NCBI RefSeq assembly: GCF_022436675.1
Contig: NZ_JAKUJZ010000009.1
Span: 115,301 to 179,300, forward strand
DNA: 64,000 nucleotides
Reading direction: 5' to 3'
From: Rheinheimera hassiensis
GTDB taxonomy: Bacteria > Pseudomonadota > Gammaproteobacteria > Enterobacterales > Alteromonadaceae
Each line of letters opens with the position of its first letter. Position 1 is the stretch's first letter. Made by a program: the position numbers and the translations under genes. Shown in pieces: positions 1-9,374 of the stretch. The notes beneath the pieces were generated by a model, which saw only the letters and a program-made list of their open reading frames with translations, searched no databases and was not told the origin of the DNA.

Positions 1-495
1 CAAAAAGGGCTGTTTCGCGAAGATTTATATTACCGCATTAAAGGTATTACGCTGGAAACGGTAGCGCTTAGCAGCCGTAGCCAGGACATACCGCTGTTGC
101 TGCAGTTCTTTCTTGAACAGTTATCCCAGCAGCAAGGCCAACGCTTAAAGCTGGATAATACTGCATTAAGCTGGTTTTTACAGCGCGACTGGCCGGGTAA
201 TATCCGTGAGCTGAAAAACACGCTGGAAAGCGTAGCTGCGGTGGCTCAGGGTGGAGTTATCAGTATGGCCGATATCAGCTTGCTGCATCCTGAAGCCGGA
301 ACAGCAGGCACTACACAAGCGGTAACAGAAGAGGGTATACAATTATTAGACCAGGCCGTGCAGCAATTAGAAATACGCATGATTAAACAAGCACTTGAGC
401 AATCTAACGGTAACAAGAGCCAGGCAGCGCGCCAACTGGGGTTATCCCGGCAGGGGTTACTAAAGAAAATTGACCGCTACCAACTGGCAGATTAA
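1..495 (+). CDS. Sigma-54-dependent Fis-family transcriptional activator, C-terminal part (5' end outside window)
   Basis: The frame is open from base 1, so this is the distal part of a larger gene. The first residues (FREDLYYRIKG) are the conserved stretch of the AAA+ sigma-54 interaction domain downstream of Walker B, and WPGNIREL lies in the C-terminal lid region of that domain. After a Q/E-rich linker, the last ~45 residues form a Fis-type helix-turn-helix (GNKSQAARQLGLSRQGLLKK). The sensory domain is not visible, so the inducing signal and target promoters cannot be named. Most NtrC-family proteins read FREDLYYRLN; this one has IKGITLETVAL after it, a mildly divergent version. An oxidoreductase gene follows 29 bases downstream on the same strand. 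Confidence 0.9.
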   Translation, partial: QKGLFREDLYYRIKGITLETVALSSRSQDIPLLLQFFLEQLSQQQGQRLKLDNTALSWFLQRDWPGNIRELKNTLESVAAVAQGGVISMADISLLHPEAGTAGTTQAVTEEGIQLLDQAVQQLEIRMIKQALEQSNGNKSQAARQLGLSRQGLLKKIDRYQLAD

Positions 496-524
496 GGTAG
501 GCAGCAAAAACTTGGAGAATACAA

Positions 525-1547
525 ATGAAAGCAGTAGGTTATCAGCAGTCACTAGCGGCAACCGATCCACAAGCTCTGGTGGACATTGAGCTAGCGGATC
601 CGGTAGCGAGTGGTCAGGATATTCTGGTGCGGGTGCAGGCAATATCGGTTAACCCGGTAGACACTAAAATCAGAATGCGGGTTCAACCTGAAGCCGGCCA
701 ATACAAAGTGCTGGGCTGGGACGCAGCCGGCGAAGTAGTCGCGGTGGGGGAAGACGTCAGTTTATTTAAAGTGGGCGACAAAGTGTTTTATGCCGGTTCA
801 CTTACCCGCCCTGGCAGCAACAGCGAGCTGCAACTGGTGGATGAACGCCTGGCCGCAGTAATGCCCGAGAACCTAAGTTACGCTGAAGCCGCGGCCTTGC
901 CATTAACCGCTATTACCGCCTGGGAGCTGTTGTTTGACCGGCTGGAAATTCAGCAACCCAGTTTAAAGCACCCGCGGCCTGTGCTGCTGATAACCGGTGC
1001 TGCCGGTGGCGTAGGCTCAGTGCTGGTGCAGCTGGCCCGGCAATTAACCACAGCAACCATTATTGCTACGGCATCCCGGCCTGAAACCAAACAATGGGTA
1101 ACCGGGCTGGGCGCACACTACGTGCTGGATCATAGCCAGCCGTTGCTGCCACAGCTAAAAGCGCTGGATTTAAGCTGCGTAAGCCATGTTGCCAGTTTAA
1201 CCCACACTGATCAGCATTATGCTGAGCTGGTGCAATTGCTGGCGCCGCAGGGCAAGCTGGCGCTGATAGACGATCCGGTTGGCGGCATTGATATTATGCC
1301 GTTAAAGCAAAAAAGTATTTCGCTGCACTGGGAGTTTATGTTTACCCGGGCCATGTTTGGTACGCCGGATATGAACGCGCAGCATCAGCTGTTAACAGAT
1401 TTAGCGCGGCTTATTCAGCAGGGCCAGATTAAAACCACGCTAAAACAAACTCTGGGCAGTATTAACGCCAATAATTTGCGTCAGGCTCACTTGCTACTGG
1501 AAAGCGGAACCGCTATTGGCAAAGTGGTACTGGAAGGCTGGAACTGA
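525..1547 (+). CDS. Medium-chain zinc-type alcohol dehydrogenase-like oxidoreductase (quinone oxidoreductase family)
   Basis: This 340-residue protein has the MDR layout: an N-terminal GroES-like domain (VQAISVNPVDTKIR, LGWDAAGEVVAVG) and a Rossmann domain with the nucleotide-binding loop GAAGGVGS near residue 163. The cysteines that hold catalytic zinc in true alcohol dehydrogenases are not evident, so it is probably a zinc-independent NAD(P)H-dependent quinone or enone reductase. The substrate cannot be read from sequence. A GGAG ribosome site lies just before the ATG. It may be co-transcribed with the upstream sigma-54 activator, which could be its regulator, although the 29-base gap alone does not prove that. 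Confidence 0.85.
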   Translation: MKAVGYQQSLAATDPQALVDIELADPVASGQDILVRVQAISVNPVDTKIRMRVQPEAGQYKVLGWDAAGEVVAVGEDVSLFKVGDKVFYAGSLTRPGSNSELQLVDERLAAVMPENLSYAEAAALPLTAITAWELLFDRLEIQQPSLKHPRPVLLITGAAGGVGSVLVQLARQLTTATIIATASRPETKQWVTGLGAHYVLDHSQPLLPQLKALDLSCVSHVASLTHTDQHYAELVQLLAPQGKLALIDDPVGGIDIMPLKQKSISLHWEFMFTRAMFGTPDMNAQHQLLTDLARLIQQGQIKTTLKQTLGSINANNLRQAHLLLESGTAIGKVVLEGWN

Positions 1548-1560
1548 CAGGTTAAGGTGT

Positions 1561-1584
1561 ACAGCAGCCAAATCTGGCTGCTGT
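1561..1584. terminator. Hairpin between convergent genes, probable bidirectional terminator
   Basis: A perfect 10-bp inverted repeat (ACAGCAGCCA / TGGCTGCTGT) with an AATC loop lies between the stop codons of the rightward oxidoreductase and the leftward YkgJ gene. Only a short T/A stretch follows on either strand, so termination strength is uncertain. Confidence 0.55.
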
Positions 1585-1596
1585 TATACCGTCTGG

Positions 1597-2202
1597 TCAG
1601 GCAATTTGCTGATCGTCGTTCATGCCGCTATACCAGGCTTTAAATAACACTCTTTCAAGCGCCTGTTGCAACGCATCGTTAATAGGCAAATGTTGCTTAC
1701 CCAGTTCATAATCCAGTTCGTTTACCTGCTCTTTGGCCATGATCATCATCGGTGGCGGATCAGATTCCAACGCTATCAGTGTGTCCTGATATGGCACTGG
1801 GTGGTCTGATTTAATCACCTTACACACCGACAAAGAGGTTTTACCCTGTTTATCGCGATAGCCTGAAGCGCCAAACAAGCGGCAAATACTGGGGCGCTGC
1901 TGGTACACACTACATTGGCCCTGTTTGCCGTCAAAGGACAGCTTCTGATAAAAAAAACAGCCCTGAGGCTCTGTTAACTCTTCGAGTTGTGTCAGTGTTT
2001 GTTCTGCTTTACCTTGATCAAACAAGTGTAATGCCAGCGGCAACATTTCCAGCACCGTCGCTTCTATCGTCGGTTGCAGACAGCATTCACCGCAGCCGCT
2101 GCGGCAATTTAAGCCACGCTGTTGCTGATAAGCTGAAAACGTTGTCGCTATTTCGCCATACACAGCCTCAACACGACGCGATAATTCACGCAGCCGCTGC
2201 AT
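1597..2202 (-). CDS. YkgJ-family cysteine cluster protein
   Basis: A 201-residue soluble protein carrying the CxxxCxxCC cluster (CRSGCGECCLQP, residues ~33-44) and further cysteines in the middle (CSVYQQRPSICRLFG). This pattern defines the YkgJ/Fe-S oxidoreductase-like family, thought to bind a metal or Fe-S centre; its biochemical role is not established. The ATG is supported by a GGAGTC ribosome site 7 bases upstream. It sits 125 bases downstream of the c-di-GMP gene on the same strand and converges on the oxidoreductase. Confidence 0.8.
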   Translation of the reverse strand: MQRLRELSRRVEAVYGEIATTFSAYQQQRGLNCRSGCGECCLQPTIEATVLEMLPLALHLFDQGKAEQTLTQLEELTEPQGCFFYQKLSFDGKQGQCSVYQQRPSICRLFGASGYRDKQGKTSLSVCKVIKSDHPVPYQDTLIALESDPPPMMIMAKEQVNELDYELGKQHLPINDALQQALERVLFKAWYSGMNDDQQIA

Positions 2203-2327
2203 TAAAGACTCCGAACGAAATAAGTATAAATTTGGGTTTGCCTGTTAAGGAGCGACGAAATGTCGCCGAGCCATTGTACTGAGTTGTTCAATCTGTCAGC
2301 AATAGGCGCGGTGAAATATAGTTAGGC

Positions 2328-5192
2328 TTAAATGGATAATGTCAGCAGGGGCGAGGGGCGCGCTATGGCGTAGCCTTGCACATAATCTACTCCCAGCAGT
2401 TGCAGGGCGTCGCGTACGGCTTCGGTTTCAACATATTCAGCAATAGTTCGCATGCCCACAGCTTTGGCTACTTCATGGATAGATTTCACTATGGCTTTGT
2501 CGTATTGGTCGTCCAGCAAGTCACGCACAAAGTGACCGTCAATTTTTATAAAATCGGCCGGAAAGTGCTTCAGGTAACTGTAAGATGAAAAGCCACTGCC
2601 GAAATCATCCAGCGCAAATAAACAGCCCTGCTCGCGGAAGAACTGAATAAAGCTCAGCGTGTTTTGCAGGTTCACTATGGCCACGCTTTCAGTTATTTCA
2701 AAACAGATGCGCTGATAGGGGATTTGATAATCGGCAAACAGTTGCTGCACCTGTTCTTTAAAACCGCTGTCGACCAGCGAGCTGCCAGACAAATTAATAC
2801 AGCAAAGCTCCAGTTGTTGCAGATGTTGTGGATTTTGCTGCAACCAGCGGAAGTAATGGCGGATAACCCACAGGTCGATTTGCGGCATTAAACCGAAGCG
2901 CTCAGCAGAGCTAAGAAAGCTGCCGGGGCCGATCAGGGTATTATCGTCACCGTGCAGACGTAACAACACTTCGTAATGCATGCCACTGTTTTGTTGCTTT
3001 AACGACTGAATGGGTTGCTGATACAAGACAAAACGGTCTTGTGCTATTGCATCACGCAGTTGCGCTACCCATTGCATTTCTGCCTGATGGCGCTGGGTTT
3101 CCAGATCGTTGCTGTCAAATAGCTGTATACGGTTACGGCCTTTATCTTTGGCGATACTGCAGGCGGCATTGGCCTGTTTAATCACATCATCGGCGACAAC
3201 ATCATTACCGCTGATTTCAGCAATACCAATGCTGATACTGATCGGGTAAATGCTGTCCTGCCAGATAAAACGGAATTCTTTAACGGCATCCAGCATACGG
3301 TAAGCCAGAGCAAAGGCTTCATTGGCATTTCTTCCGATTAACAGCACACCAAACTCGTCACTGTCGAGCCGGGCCAGCGGGCCGTTATGGCCTACAGTGC
3401 GTTTCAATACTTCGCTTAACTGCTTTAACAAAGCATTGCCGGCAGTATGGCTGCAGTTGTTGTTAATCAGTTTAAACTGATCTATATCGATATACAGCAT
3501 GCAGCCTGCCGTAGCACCGCCTTGCTGACACAGTGCCTGTAGCTGCTGTTCAAAGTAAAAACGGTTGTACAGTGCAGTAAGGCTGTCGTGATTCGCCAGA
3601 TAGGCTAGTTGTTCATGGGCCAGCTTTTGTTCGGTAATATCGATAACCGAGCCGTGCACAAAAGCATCGCGATCATTAACTGAGCGCGCCAGCCTGGCCG
3701 ACATCAACGCCCAGAACGGACTGTTGTCGGCGCGTAAGCCCTGAATTTCAAAACTTTTGCTACTGCCTAGCTGTAACTGCCGTACCAGCATTTGCCGCTC
3801 GGCCGGATCGGCATAAAACCGAGCCATACCACTGTCACTCACGGCCTGCTTCAGTTCATCCAGAGTGTGGTAACCCAGAATATTCAGCAGGGCGTTGTTG
3901 GCATTTAACAGTTTGCCATCCAAAGTGGTGGTAAACATGCCTTCAACAGCATTATGAAAAATATCATGATACTGCTGTAACTGGTTGAGAGTCAGGTAGT
4001 TTGCGTCGCTTTGACGCGGTATTTTTTGTAAGCCAAAGCTGGTTAATGCCAGACTGAACAGCATTAATAATTGCAGCATGTATAGCCAGTCAAAGCCGGT
4101 ATTAAGATAACCGGCCTGGCTTAGTGTCAGTAACAACGCACTGCACAGTGTAAATACACAGGCCCAGACAAAGGATCTGGCTTCTGGCTGGCCAGCCAGA
4201 GTAAAGCGGACAGCCAACACAATATTACTGCCAAGCACCCAGGCCAAAGCCAGAAACAACAGCACTACCCGCTGCGGGCCAGAGGCGTATAACGGGCTGA
4301 ATAACAGCAACATAGCCGCAAAGCTGCTGGCGTAGCTAAGCCAGCGCCACAGCGGGCTGTATAAATGCTGTAAAGCATGATGAATAAACAGGTTCAGGCA
4401 TAATAGTGCTGTACCCACGCTGATATATAAAATGGCCTGGTTTACTTCCGGGTGGCCGGGCCATAGCATCGCAAATGCCATGCCGTTAAGTACGGCAATA
4501 ACCAGTGCGAAGCTGACAAAAAAGGCGCTGTAATACAGATAGTTTTTGGCTTTTAAGCGGAAAAACTGCACCAGATTATAAAATGCCAGCAGCAACAGCA
4601 CGCCTTGTAACAGGCCATCCAGTATGGCGTCTTTTTGCGAGTAGGCAATAAAGCTGGTATAGCGCCACAGCAGTAAATCACTGGGTACAATAGCGGCGTC
4701 CTGTATACGGATAAAAATATCGGTTTGCTCATGGGCAGCAAGGTTCAGGCTAACCGCATAGCTGCGGTAGGGTAATGCCCGTTCTGTATAGGGGTAATCA
4801 TTGCCTGAGCGGCTAAGCAGGCGAATGTCTTGTGTCTGGTTATTGCGTTGGTAGATTTCAATTTTATCTGCCATCGGAAAGTCATATTCCAGCACCATTT
4901 GTCGCTTCAGATGGCTGTTATTTTGCAGGCGGGCAAATAGCCATACCACCTGATCTTCGGCAAACAATATCTGCTGTGAAGGCGCCAGTAAGCTAAACGC
5001 ATGCTGTTTTTCCGGGTCGGCTAAAATATCGTCCAGGCCCAGTTGCAACGGCGTAACTTGAAAATAGACCTGCTGCAACTGCTGCTGTTCTGGCAGCGGG
5101 CTGTTTAGCATGTTAACTTCAGCATGAAAAGCATGTGCAGGCAGGGTAAACAGCCAGATCAATAGCAATAAGCAGTAAGTGCCTGTTCTCAC
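2328..5192 (-). CDS. 7TM-DISM receptor with PAS, GGDEF and EAL domains (c-di-GMP turnover)
   Basis: The 954 residues read in order as: a signal peptide (1-21), a periplasmic 7TMR-DISM extracellular-2 type sensory domain (~40-180), seven membrane helices (~190-390), a PAS domain (~410-520), a GGDEF domain (~530-690) and an EAL domain (~710-950). The GGDEF active-site loop is degenerate: RLDSDEF (608-614), with D-S where two glycines are expected, so cyclase activity is doubtful. The EAL domain looks catalytically intact: EVLLR (741-745, the ExLxR form), NLSGSSL, FEITE and DDFGSGFSS are all present. The likely net role is a membrane phosphodiesterase controlled by a periplasmic carbohydrate-like or other ligand, with the GGDEF domain perhaps a GTP sensor. 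The ligand and the targets are unknown. Confidence 0.9.
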   Translation of the reverse strand: MRTGTYCLLLLIWLFTLPAHAFHAEVNMLNSPLPEQQQLQQVYFQVTPLQLGLDDILADPEKQHAFSLLAPSQQILFAEDQVVWLFARLQNNSHLKRQMVLEYDFPMADKIEIYQRNNQTQDIRLLSRSGNDYPYTERALPYRSYAVSLNLAAHEQTDIFIRIQDAAIVPSDLLLWRYTSFIAYSQKDAILDGLLQGVLLLLAFYNLVQFFRLKAKNYLYYSAFFVSFALVIAVLNGMAFAMLWPGHPEVNQAILYISVGTALLCLNLFIHHALQHLYSPLWRWLSYASSFAAMLLLFSPLYASGPQRVVLLFLALAWVLGSNIVLAVRFTLAGQPEARSFVWACVFTLCSALLLTLSQAGYLNTGFDWLYMLQLLMLFSLALTSFGLQKIPRQSDANYLTLNQLQQYHDIFHNAVEGMFTTTLDGKLLNANNALLNILGYHTLDELKQAVSDSGMARFYADPAERQMLVRQLQLGSSKSFEIQGLRADNSPFWALMSARLARSVNDRDAFVHGSVIDITEQKLAHEQLAYLANHDSLTALYNRFYFEQQLQALCQQGGATAGCMLYIDIDQFKLINNNCSHTAGNALLKQLSEVLKRTVGHNGPLARLDSDEFGVLLIGRNANEAFALAYRMLDAVKEFRFIWQDSIYPISISIGIAEISGNDVVADDVIKQANAACSIAKDKGRNRIQLFDSNDLETQRHQAEMQWVAQLRDAIAQDRFVLYQQPIQSLKQQNSGMHYEVLLRLHGDDNTLIGPGSFLSSAERFGLMPQIDLWVIRHYFRWLQQNPQHLQQLELCCINLSGSSLVDSGFKEQVQQLFADYQIPYQRICFEITESVAIVNLQNTLSFIQFFREQGCLFALDDFGSGFSSYSYLKHFPADFIKIDGHFVRDLLDDQYDKAIVKSIHEVAKAVGMRTIAEYVETEAVRDALQLLGVDYVQGYAIARPSPLLTLSI

Positions 5193-5254
5193 TGACAGCT
5201 TTCTCCGCAGCAGGTTGGAATGTTAATGAAATGAGCTGTGAACAGTAACATATG

Positions 5255-5293
5255 CCACGCTATGGTGTCAGCAAAAAACATTGTTTAGCGTGG
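5255..5293. repeat. Inverted repeat in a divergent promoter region
   Basis: CCACGCTA (5255-5262) and its exact complement TAGCGTGG (5286-5293) flank a 23-base loop, followed by TTTTG on the plus strand. It lies between the divergent c-di-GMP gene and the cytochrome c gene. It could be an operator or an attenuator; nothing else in the 196-base gap is recognised. Confidence 0.35.
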
Positions 5294-5388
5294 TTTTGAT
5301 GCGGATCAGCTAAAGAGTAGTTTATCCGGTTTGAGCAAGCAGCAACTTAGGTTATAACTAGATAAGAAAACAACAACACGGAGACATT

Positions 5389-5694
5389 ATGAAACCACTG
5401 ATACTGATATGCGGGCTTTTTTTGCTGGCAGGAGCGGCCAGTGCGGCTGACATCGCAGCCGGTAAAACCAAAGCGGCAGTATGTGCCGCCTGCCACGGCG
5501 CGAATGGCATTTCGATTATTCCTGATTACCCTAACCTGGCCGGGCAAAAAGTGAAATATCTGGAAAGCTCTATCAAGGCTTATCGCGATGGCGAGCGGAA
5601 AAACCCGATAATGTCACCAATGGCATCAGGGTTAACCGATGCTGATGTGGCGAATATCGCCGCTTATTTTGCCAGCTTACCGGCCGGTGGCTGA
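5389..5694 (+). CDS. Periplasmic class I cytochrome c (c553/c5-like)
   Basis: The 101-residue precursor has a signal peptide (1-19, ending ASA), one haem-binding CAACH motif (32-36) and a downstream [11 protein letters not shown] segment that supplies the axial methionine (75 or 78). It is a small soluble monohaem electron carrier of the c553 family, with [12 protein letters not shown] helices at the C-terminus. A GGAG ribosome site precedes the ATG. Its last 31 bases overlap the 3' end of recQ on the opposite strand. Its redox partner cannot be assigned from context, because no oxidase or reductase genes are nearby. Confidence 0.85.
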   Translation: MKPLILICGLFLLAGAASAADIAAGKTKAAVCAACHGANGISIIPDYPNLAGQKVKYLESSIKAYRDGERKNPIMSPMASGLTDADVANIAAYFASLPAGG

Positions 5695-7487
5695 TTATCA
5701 GCTGCCAGATAATCACTGATCTCATCAATAAAGTCAGCACCATAACGGGCCAGCTTTGTCTGGCCAACGCCTGATATTGCCAACAGGCTGCGGTTGTCTG
5801 TTGGCAACTGCTGACACATTTCAATTAAACTGGCATCGCTGAACACTACAAAAGGTGGTACATCGTCGCGCTGGGCAATATGTTTACGCAGGGTTTTAAG
5901 CCGGGCAAATAAAGCCCGGTCATATTGCTGTTTGCTCAGGCGCTCGGGTTCGCGTTTTACACTTTGTAGTCTGGGCACGGCCAGAGACAATTCGGTTTCG
6001 CCGCGCAGCACCGGACGGGCTGCCGGTTGCAGTTTCAATACCGAATGCGCAGTAATATCCTGCTGCAATAAGCCAAAATGAATAAGCTGACGCAAAATGC
6101 TCAGCCAGTAGTCATGGCTTAATTCTTTACCAATACCCCAGGTTGACAGTTTGTCGTGGCCCAATTCCAGCACTTTTTGGCTCTGGCCGCCGCGCAGTAC
6201 ATCAATAACATGGTGCATACCAAAACTCTGGCCAACACGATAAACACAGGACAGGGCTTTTTGCGCCAGTTCAGTGCCGTTAAATTGCTGCGGTGGCTGC
6301 AAGCAAATATCGCAGTTACCACAGCGGGTTTGCCGGGCTTCGCCAAAGTAGTTTAGTAACACCAGGCGGCGACAGGTTTGCGCTTCGGCAAAGGCGGCCA
6401 TGGCCAAAAAGCGCTGCCAGGTCACTTCAGCACGTTGTGCGTTCTCTTCGGCGTCCAGCCAGCGTTTCATCCGGCCTATGTCTGCCGGATCAAATAGCAG
6501 CATGGCTTCGGCTGCAACGCCATCACGGCCGGCGCGGCCGGTTTCCTGATAGTAGGCTTCAATGGTGCGGGGTAGCTCAAAGTGCACCACGTAACGAATA
6601 TTCGATTTATTTACCCCCATACCAAAAGCGACAGTGGCGACAATTAACTGGTAATCGTCACGCTTAAAGGCATCCTGTACGTTATTGCGCTCGTCGCTGC
6701 TAAGGCCGGCATGGTAAGCAGCCGCGTTAAAACCGCGCTGTTTTAGTTGTTCAGTAAGCTCATCTACTTTACGTCTTGAGCCGCAATACACTATGCCGCT
6801 GGCGCCGTCTTGCTGTTGCAGGTAGCTGACCAGTTGTTCCACCGGGCGAAACTTTTCCTGTACGGTGTAACGGATATTGGGCCGGTCAAAGCTGCCCAGA
6901 TGCACTAAGGGTTGCTGCAGGTTCAGCTGTTGCAGAATATCCTGGCGTGTGGCGCCATCTGCTGTGGCGGTTAATGCCATTACCGGGACCGCCGGGAAAC
7001 GCTGCTTTAATAATGCCAGCGCCATATAGTCTGGCCTAAAATCATGGCCCCACTGTGAAATACAGTGCGCTTCATCAATGGCAAACAGGCTGACACCCAA
7101 ATCTTGCAGGCGGTCGAGAAATTGCGGTTGTAACAGGCGCTCGGGGGCAACGTACAGCAGTTTTAGCTCACCACGGCGCAGCCGGGCAAATACCTGCAGT
7201 ATTTCTTCGCGGCTTTGGCTGCTGTTAATAAATTCAGCGGCAATACCATTGGCCTGAAGTGCATCAACCTGGTCTTTCATCAGTGACATCAGCGGGGATA
7301 CCACTAAGGTGATCTGCGGCAGCAATAATGCCGGTAATTGATAGCACAACGATTTACCACCACCGGTTGGCATGAGCACAAAGCTGTCCTGACCCTGTAA
7401 GGCAGCCTGGATCACATCCAGTTGGCCATCACGGAATTCACTGTATCCAAAGGCTTGTTTTAACAGGGGCAGCAGATCGTCTATCAC
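5664..7487 (-). CDS. recQ: ATP-dependent DNA helicase RecQ
   Basis: The 607 residues match the full RecQ layout: Walker A TGGGKS (41-46), DEAH box (138-141) followed by the [11 protein letters not shown] aromatic-rich loop, a second RecA-like domain with [10 protein letters not shown], a zinc-binding domain ([12 protein letters not shown] ... CGNCDICL), a winged helix and a C-terminal HRDC domain (~520-600). It unwinds DNA 3'-5' in recombination and fork repair. The start is GTG at 7487, because no in-frame ATG fits the conserved N-terminus ([13 protein letters not shown]); no clear ribosome site is seen. It is convergent with the cytochrome c gene, with a 31-base 3' overlap. Confidence 0.97.
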   Translation of the reverse strand: MIDDLLPLLKQAFGYSEFRDGQLDVIQAALQGQDSFVLMPTGGGKSLCYQLPALLLPQITLVVSPLMSLMKDQVDALQANGIAAEFINSSQSREEILQVFARLRRGELKLLYVAPERLLQPQFLDRLQDLGVSLFAIDEAHCISQWGHDFRPDYMALALLKQRFPAVPVMALTATADGATRQDILQQLNLQQPLVHLGSFDRPNIRYTVQEKFRPVEQLVSYLQQQDGASGIVYCGSRRKVDELTEQLKQRGFNAAAYHAGLSSDERNNVQDAFKRDDYQLIVATVAFGMGVNKSNIRYVVHFELPRTIEAYYQETGRAGRDGVAAEAMLLFDPADIGRMKRWLDAEENAQRAEVTWQRFLAMAAFAEAQTCRRLVLLNYFGEARQTRCGNCDICLQPPQQFNGTELAQKALSCVYRVGQSFGMHHVIDVLRGGQSQKVLELGHDKLSTWGIGKELSHDYWLSILRQLIHFGLLQQDITAHSVLKLQPAARPVLRGETELSLAVPRLQSVKREPERLSKQQYDRALFARLKTLRKHIAQRDDVPPFVVFSDASLIEMCQQLPTDNRSLLAISGVGQTKLARYGADFIDEISDYLAADNQPPAGKLAK

Positions 7488-7670
7488 TTAATACCATCGG
7501 GTAACGAAAATAAGCCGCCATTCTAATGGCAAACGCGGTGCTCAGAAACAATAAATTCAGCTTATCCGCTGCAATGGTTTAGTTGGCTGACTAATTTTAG
7601 CCGTTAAGTGAGATGCTGGCCGTGCTTATTTGGGCGTATAATAGTGACTCATTTACCGGAGCCTGCCTGC

Positions 7671-8579
7671 ATGTCGTTAAGTCGCGAACAAAAACTGGGG
7701 GGCATTTTCGCCGCCAGTGCTTACAGTTTATGGGGTGTCGCCCCGCTGTACTTTAAACAGATTGATTTTATTCCGGCAACAGAAATTCTGCTGCACCGTA
7801 TCGTCTGGTCTTTTGTTTTGTTGCTACTGGTTGTGCTGGCGCTACGTCAGGGCGATAAAGTACTGGCTATTTTGCGTCAGCCTAAAATGCTTGGCTGGCT
7901 GTTGCTGTCGGCCTTATTGCTGGGCGGCAACTGGGGCCTTTTTATCTGGTCAGTAAATAATCACCACATGTTGGATGCCAGCCTGGGATATTACATTAAT
8001 CCCCTGCTTAATGTGCTGCTGGGTATGATGTTTTTAGGCGAGCGGCTGCGCAAAATGCAATGGGCGGCGGTAGCGCTTGCCACCAGTGGCGTGCTGATCC
8101 AGCTGATCACCTTTGGCTCACTGCCGTGGATAGCGCTGACATTGGCTGGCTCTTTTGCTATTTATGGCTTAATGCGTAAAAAGCTGGCAGTAGATGCGAT
8201 TACCGGCTTGTTTTATGAATCGTTATTATTGTTACCGTTGGCGTTATGGTACTGGTGGCAGTTTGCCGACAGCAGTGCGGCAAATTTATTAGCCAACAAC
8301 TGGCAGCTAAATGGCTATCTGATGGCGGCGGGTTTGGTTACCACTGTACCGTTATTGTGTTTTATTGCTGGTGCGCGACGTTTGCAATTATCTACTATGG
8401 GCTTTTTCCAGTACATAGGCCCAAGCTTTATGTTTGTATTTGGTGTCTGGCTGTATCACGAGCCGTTTGCCGCAGAGCGTTTTGTTACCTTTGGTTTAAT
8501 TTGGCTGGCGTTATTGCTGTATACCGCTGATGCCTGGCAATTTAACCGCCAGCGCCGGCTGCAGGCAAAACTAAAATAG
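7671..8579 (+). CDS. rarD: RarD-type EamA/DMT-family transporter
   Basis: A 302-residue integral membrane protein with about ten hydrophobic helices in two EamA repeats. The N-terminus (YSLWGVAPLYFKQ) and the FIWSVNNHHMLDASLGYYINPL segment are typical of RarD. RarD is classed as a drug/metabolite-superfamily permease; the substrate is not firmly known. The start is placed at the ATG at 7671, which has a GGAG 9 bases upstream and the usual family N-terminus. An upstream in-frame ATG (7608) would add 21 atypical residues. It is divergent from recQ. Confidence 0.85.
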   Translation: MSLSREQKLGGIFAASAYSLWGVAPLYFKQIDFIPATEILLHRIVWSFVLLLLVVLALRQGDKVLAILRQPKMLGWLLLSALLLGGNWGLFIWSVNNHHMLDASLGYYINPLLNVLLGMMFLGERLRKMQWAAVALATSGVLIQLITFGSLPWIALTLAGSFAIYGLMRKKLAVDAITGLFYESLLLLPLALWYWWQFADSSAANLLANNWQLNGYLMAAGLVTTVPLLCFIAGARRLQLSTMGFFQYIGPSFMFVFGVWLYHEPFAAERFVTFGLIWLALLLYTADAWQFNRQRRLQAKLK

Positions 8580-8613
8580 CGTAAGCTTAAAACGGGCACA
8601 ATAAAGGAGCATT

Positions 8614-9294
8614 ATGATGGCCGGTACCATTGATTTAATTGCTGTTATCTGGTTTTTTGGCTTATGGATTGGTTATACCTTATTTGCCAAACGCCGCGCA
8701 AAAGTGGTGTCTTGCTTGTCGTTTGAGCTGCGGCGTAAACGCAACGACTGGATGCAAAAGATGCTGTTGCGCGACAATAAAATGGCCGATGTCGGGCTTA
8801 TTTCTACGCTGGAGCGCAATGTCACTTTTTTTGCATCCAGTACTTTACTGATTCTGGCTGGCTTGCTAACGGTAATGACCGCCGCAGACAAGCTGAGCCT
8901 GATGTTATCTAATTTGGTGCCCTGGACTAACTACAGCGAAAGCGCGGTACAACTGAAGCTATTGTTGCTGGCGTTTATTTTTGTGTTTGCTTTTTTCCAG
9001 TTCACCTGGTCATTACGCCAGTATGGTTTTTGCGGTGTGTTAATTGGTGCCGCGCCTGATGGCCGTGATATGACAGTTGAAGACCAAAAATTATATGCCA
9101 ACCGTGCCGCTAAGTTAGTTGATCAAGCGGGGCATTCGTTTAATTACGGCTTACGCTCTATTTATTTCTCGTTGTCAGCGTTAACCTGGTTTATTGACCC
9201 AATAATTTTTATGCTGGCATCGGTAGTGGTTATGCTGGTTATGAAGCACCGCGAGTTTCATTCTAAAGTGCTAAAGGCATTGCAGGAGTGTTGA
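8614..9294 (+). CDS. DUF599 family membrane protein
   Basis: About 226 residues with four predicted membrane segments. The N-terminal DLIAVIWFFGLWIGYT and the TLERNVTFFASSTLLILAG region are characteristic of DUF599, a family of unknown function. Two adjacent ATGs (8614, 8617) share one AAAGGAG ribosome site; spacing favours the second slightly. It starts 34 bases after rarD on the same strand, so co-transcription is likely, and a strong hairpin follows. Confidence 0.8.
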   Translation: MMAGTIDLIAVIWFFGLWIGYTLFAKRRAKVVSCLSFELRRKRNDWMQKMLLRDNKMADVGLISTLERNVTFFASSTLLILAGLLTVMTAADKLSLMLSNLVPWTNYSESAVQLKLLLLAFIFVFAFFQFTWSLRQYGFCGVLIGAAPDGRDMTVEDQKLYANRAAKLVDQAGHSFNYGLRSIYFSLSALTWFIDPIIFMLASVVVMLVMKHREFHSKVLKALQEC

Positions 9295-9305
9295 GCTAAG
9301 ATGCA

Positions 9306-9341
9306 AAATGCCCGGGGCTGCAACTGCAATCCCGGGCATTT
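9306..9341. terminator. Perfect 11-bp hairpin, bidirectional terminator
   Basis: AAATGCCCGGG (9306-9316) pairs exactly with CCCGGGCATTT (9331-9341) around a 14-base loop, between the convergent DUF599 gene and dolP. The A/T bases at the stem ends give a short U tract in both directions. Confidence 0.75.
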
Positions 9342-9374
9342 GAACAAACTAAGCCGTTAGTCAGCTTAACCTGT

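Noticed and set aside
2376..2891. Plus-strand open frames inside the c-di-GMP gene
   Set aside because: Antisense shadows; the minus strand encodes a complete EAL domain with all motifs.
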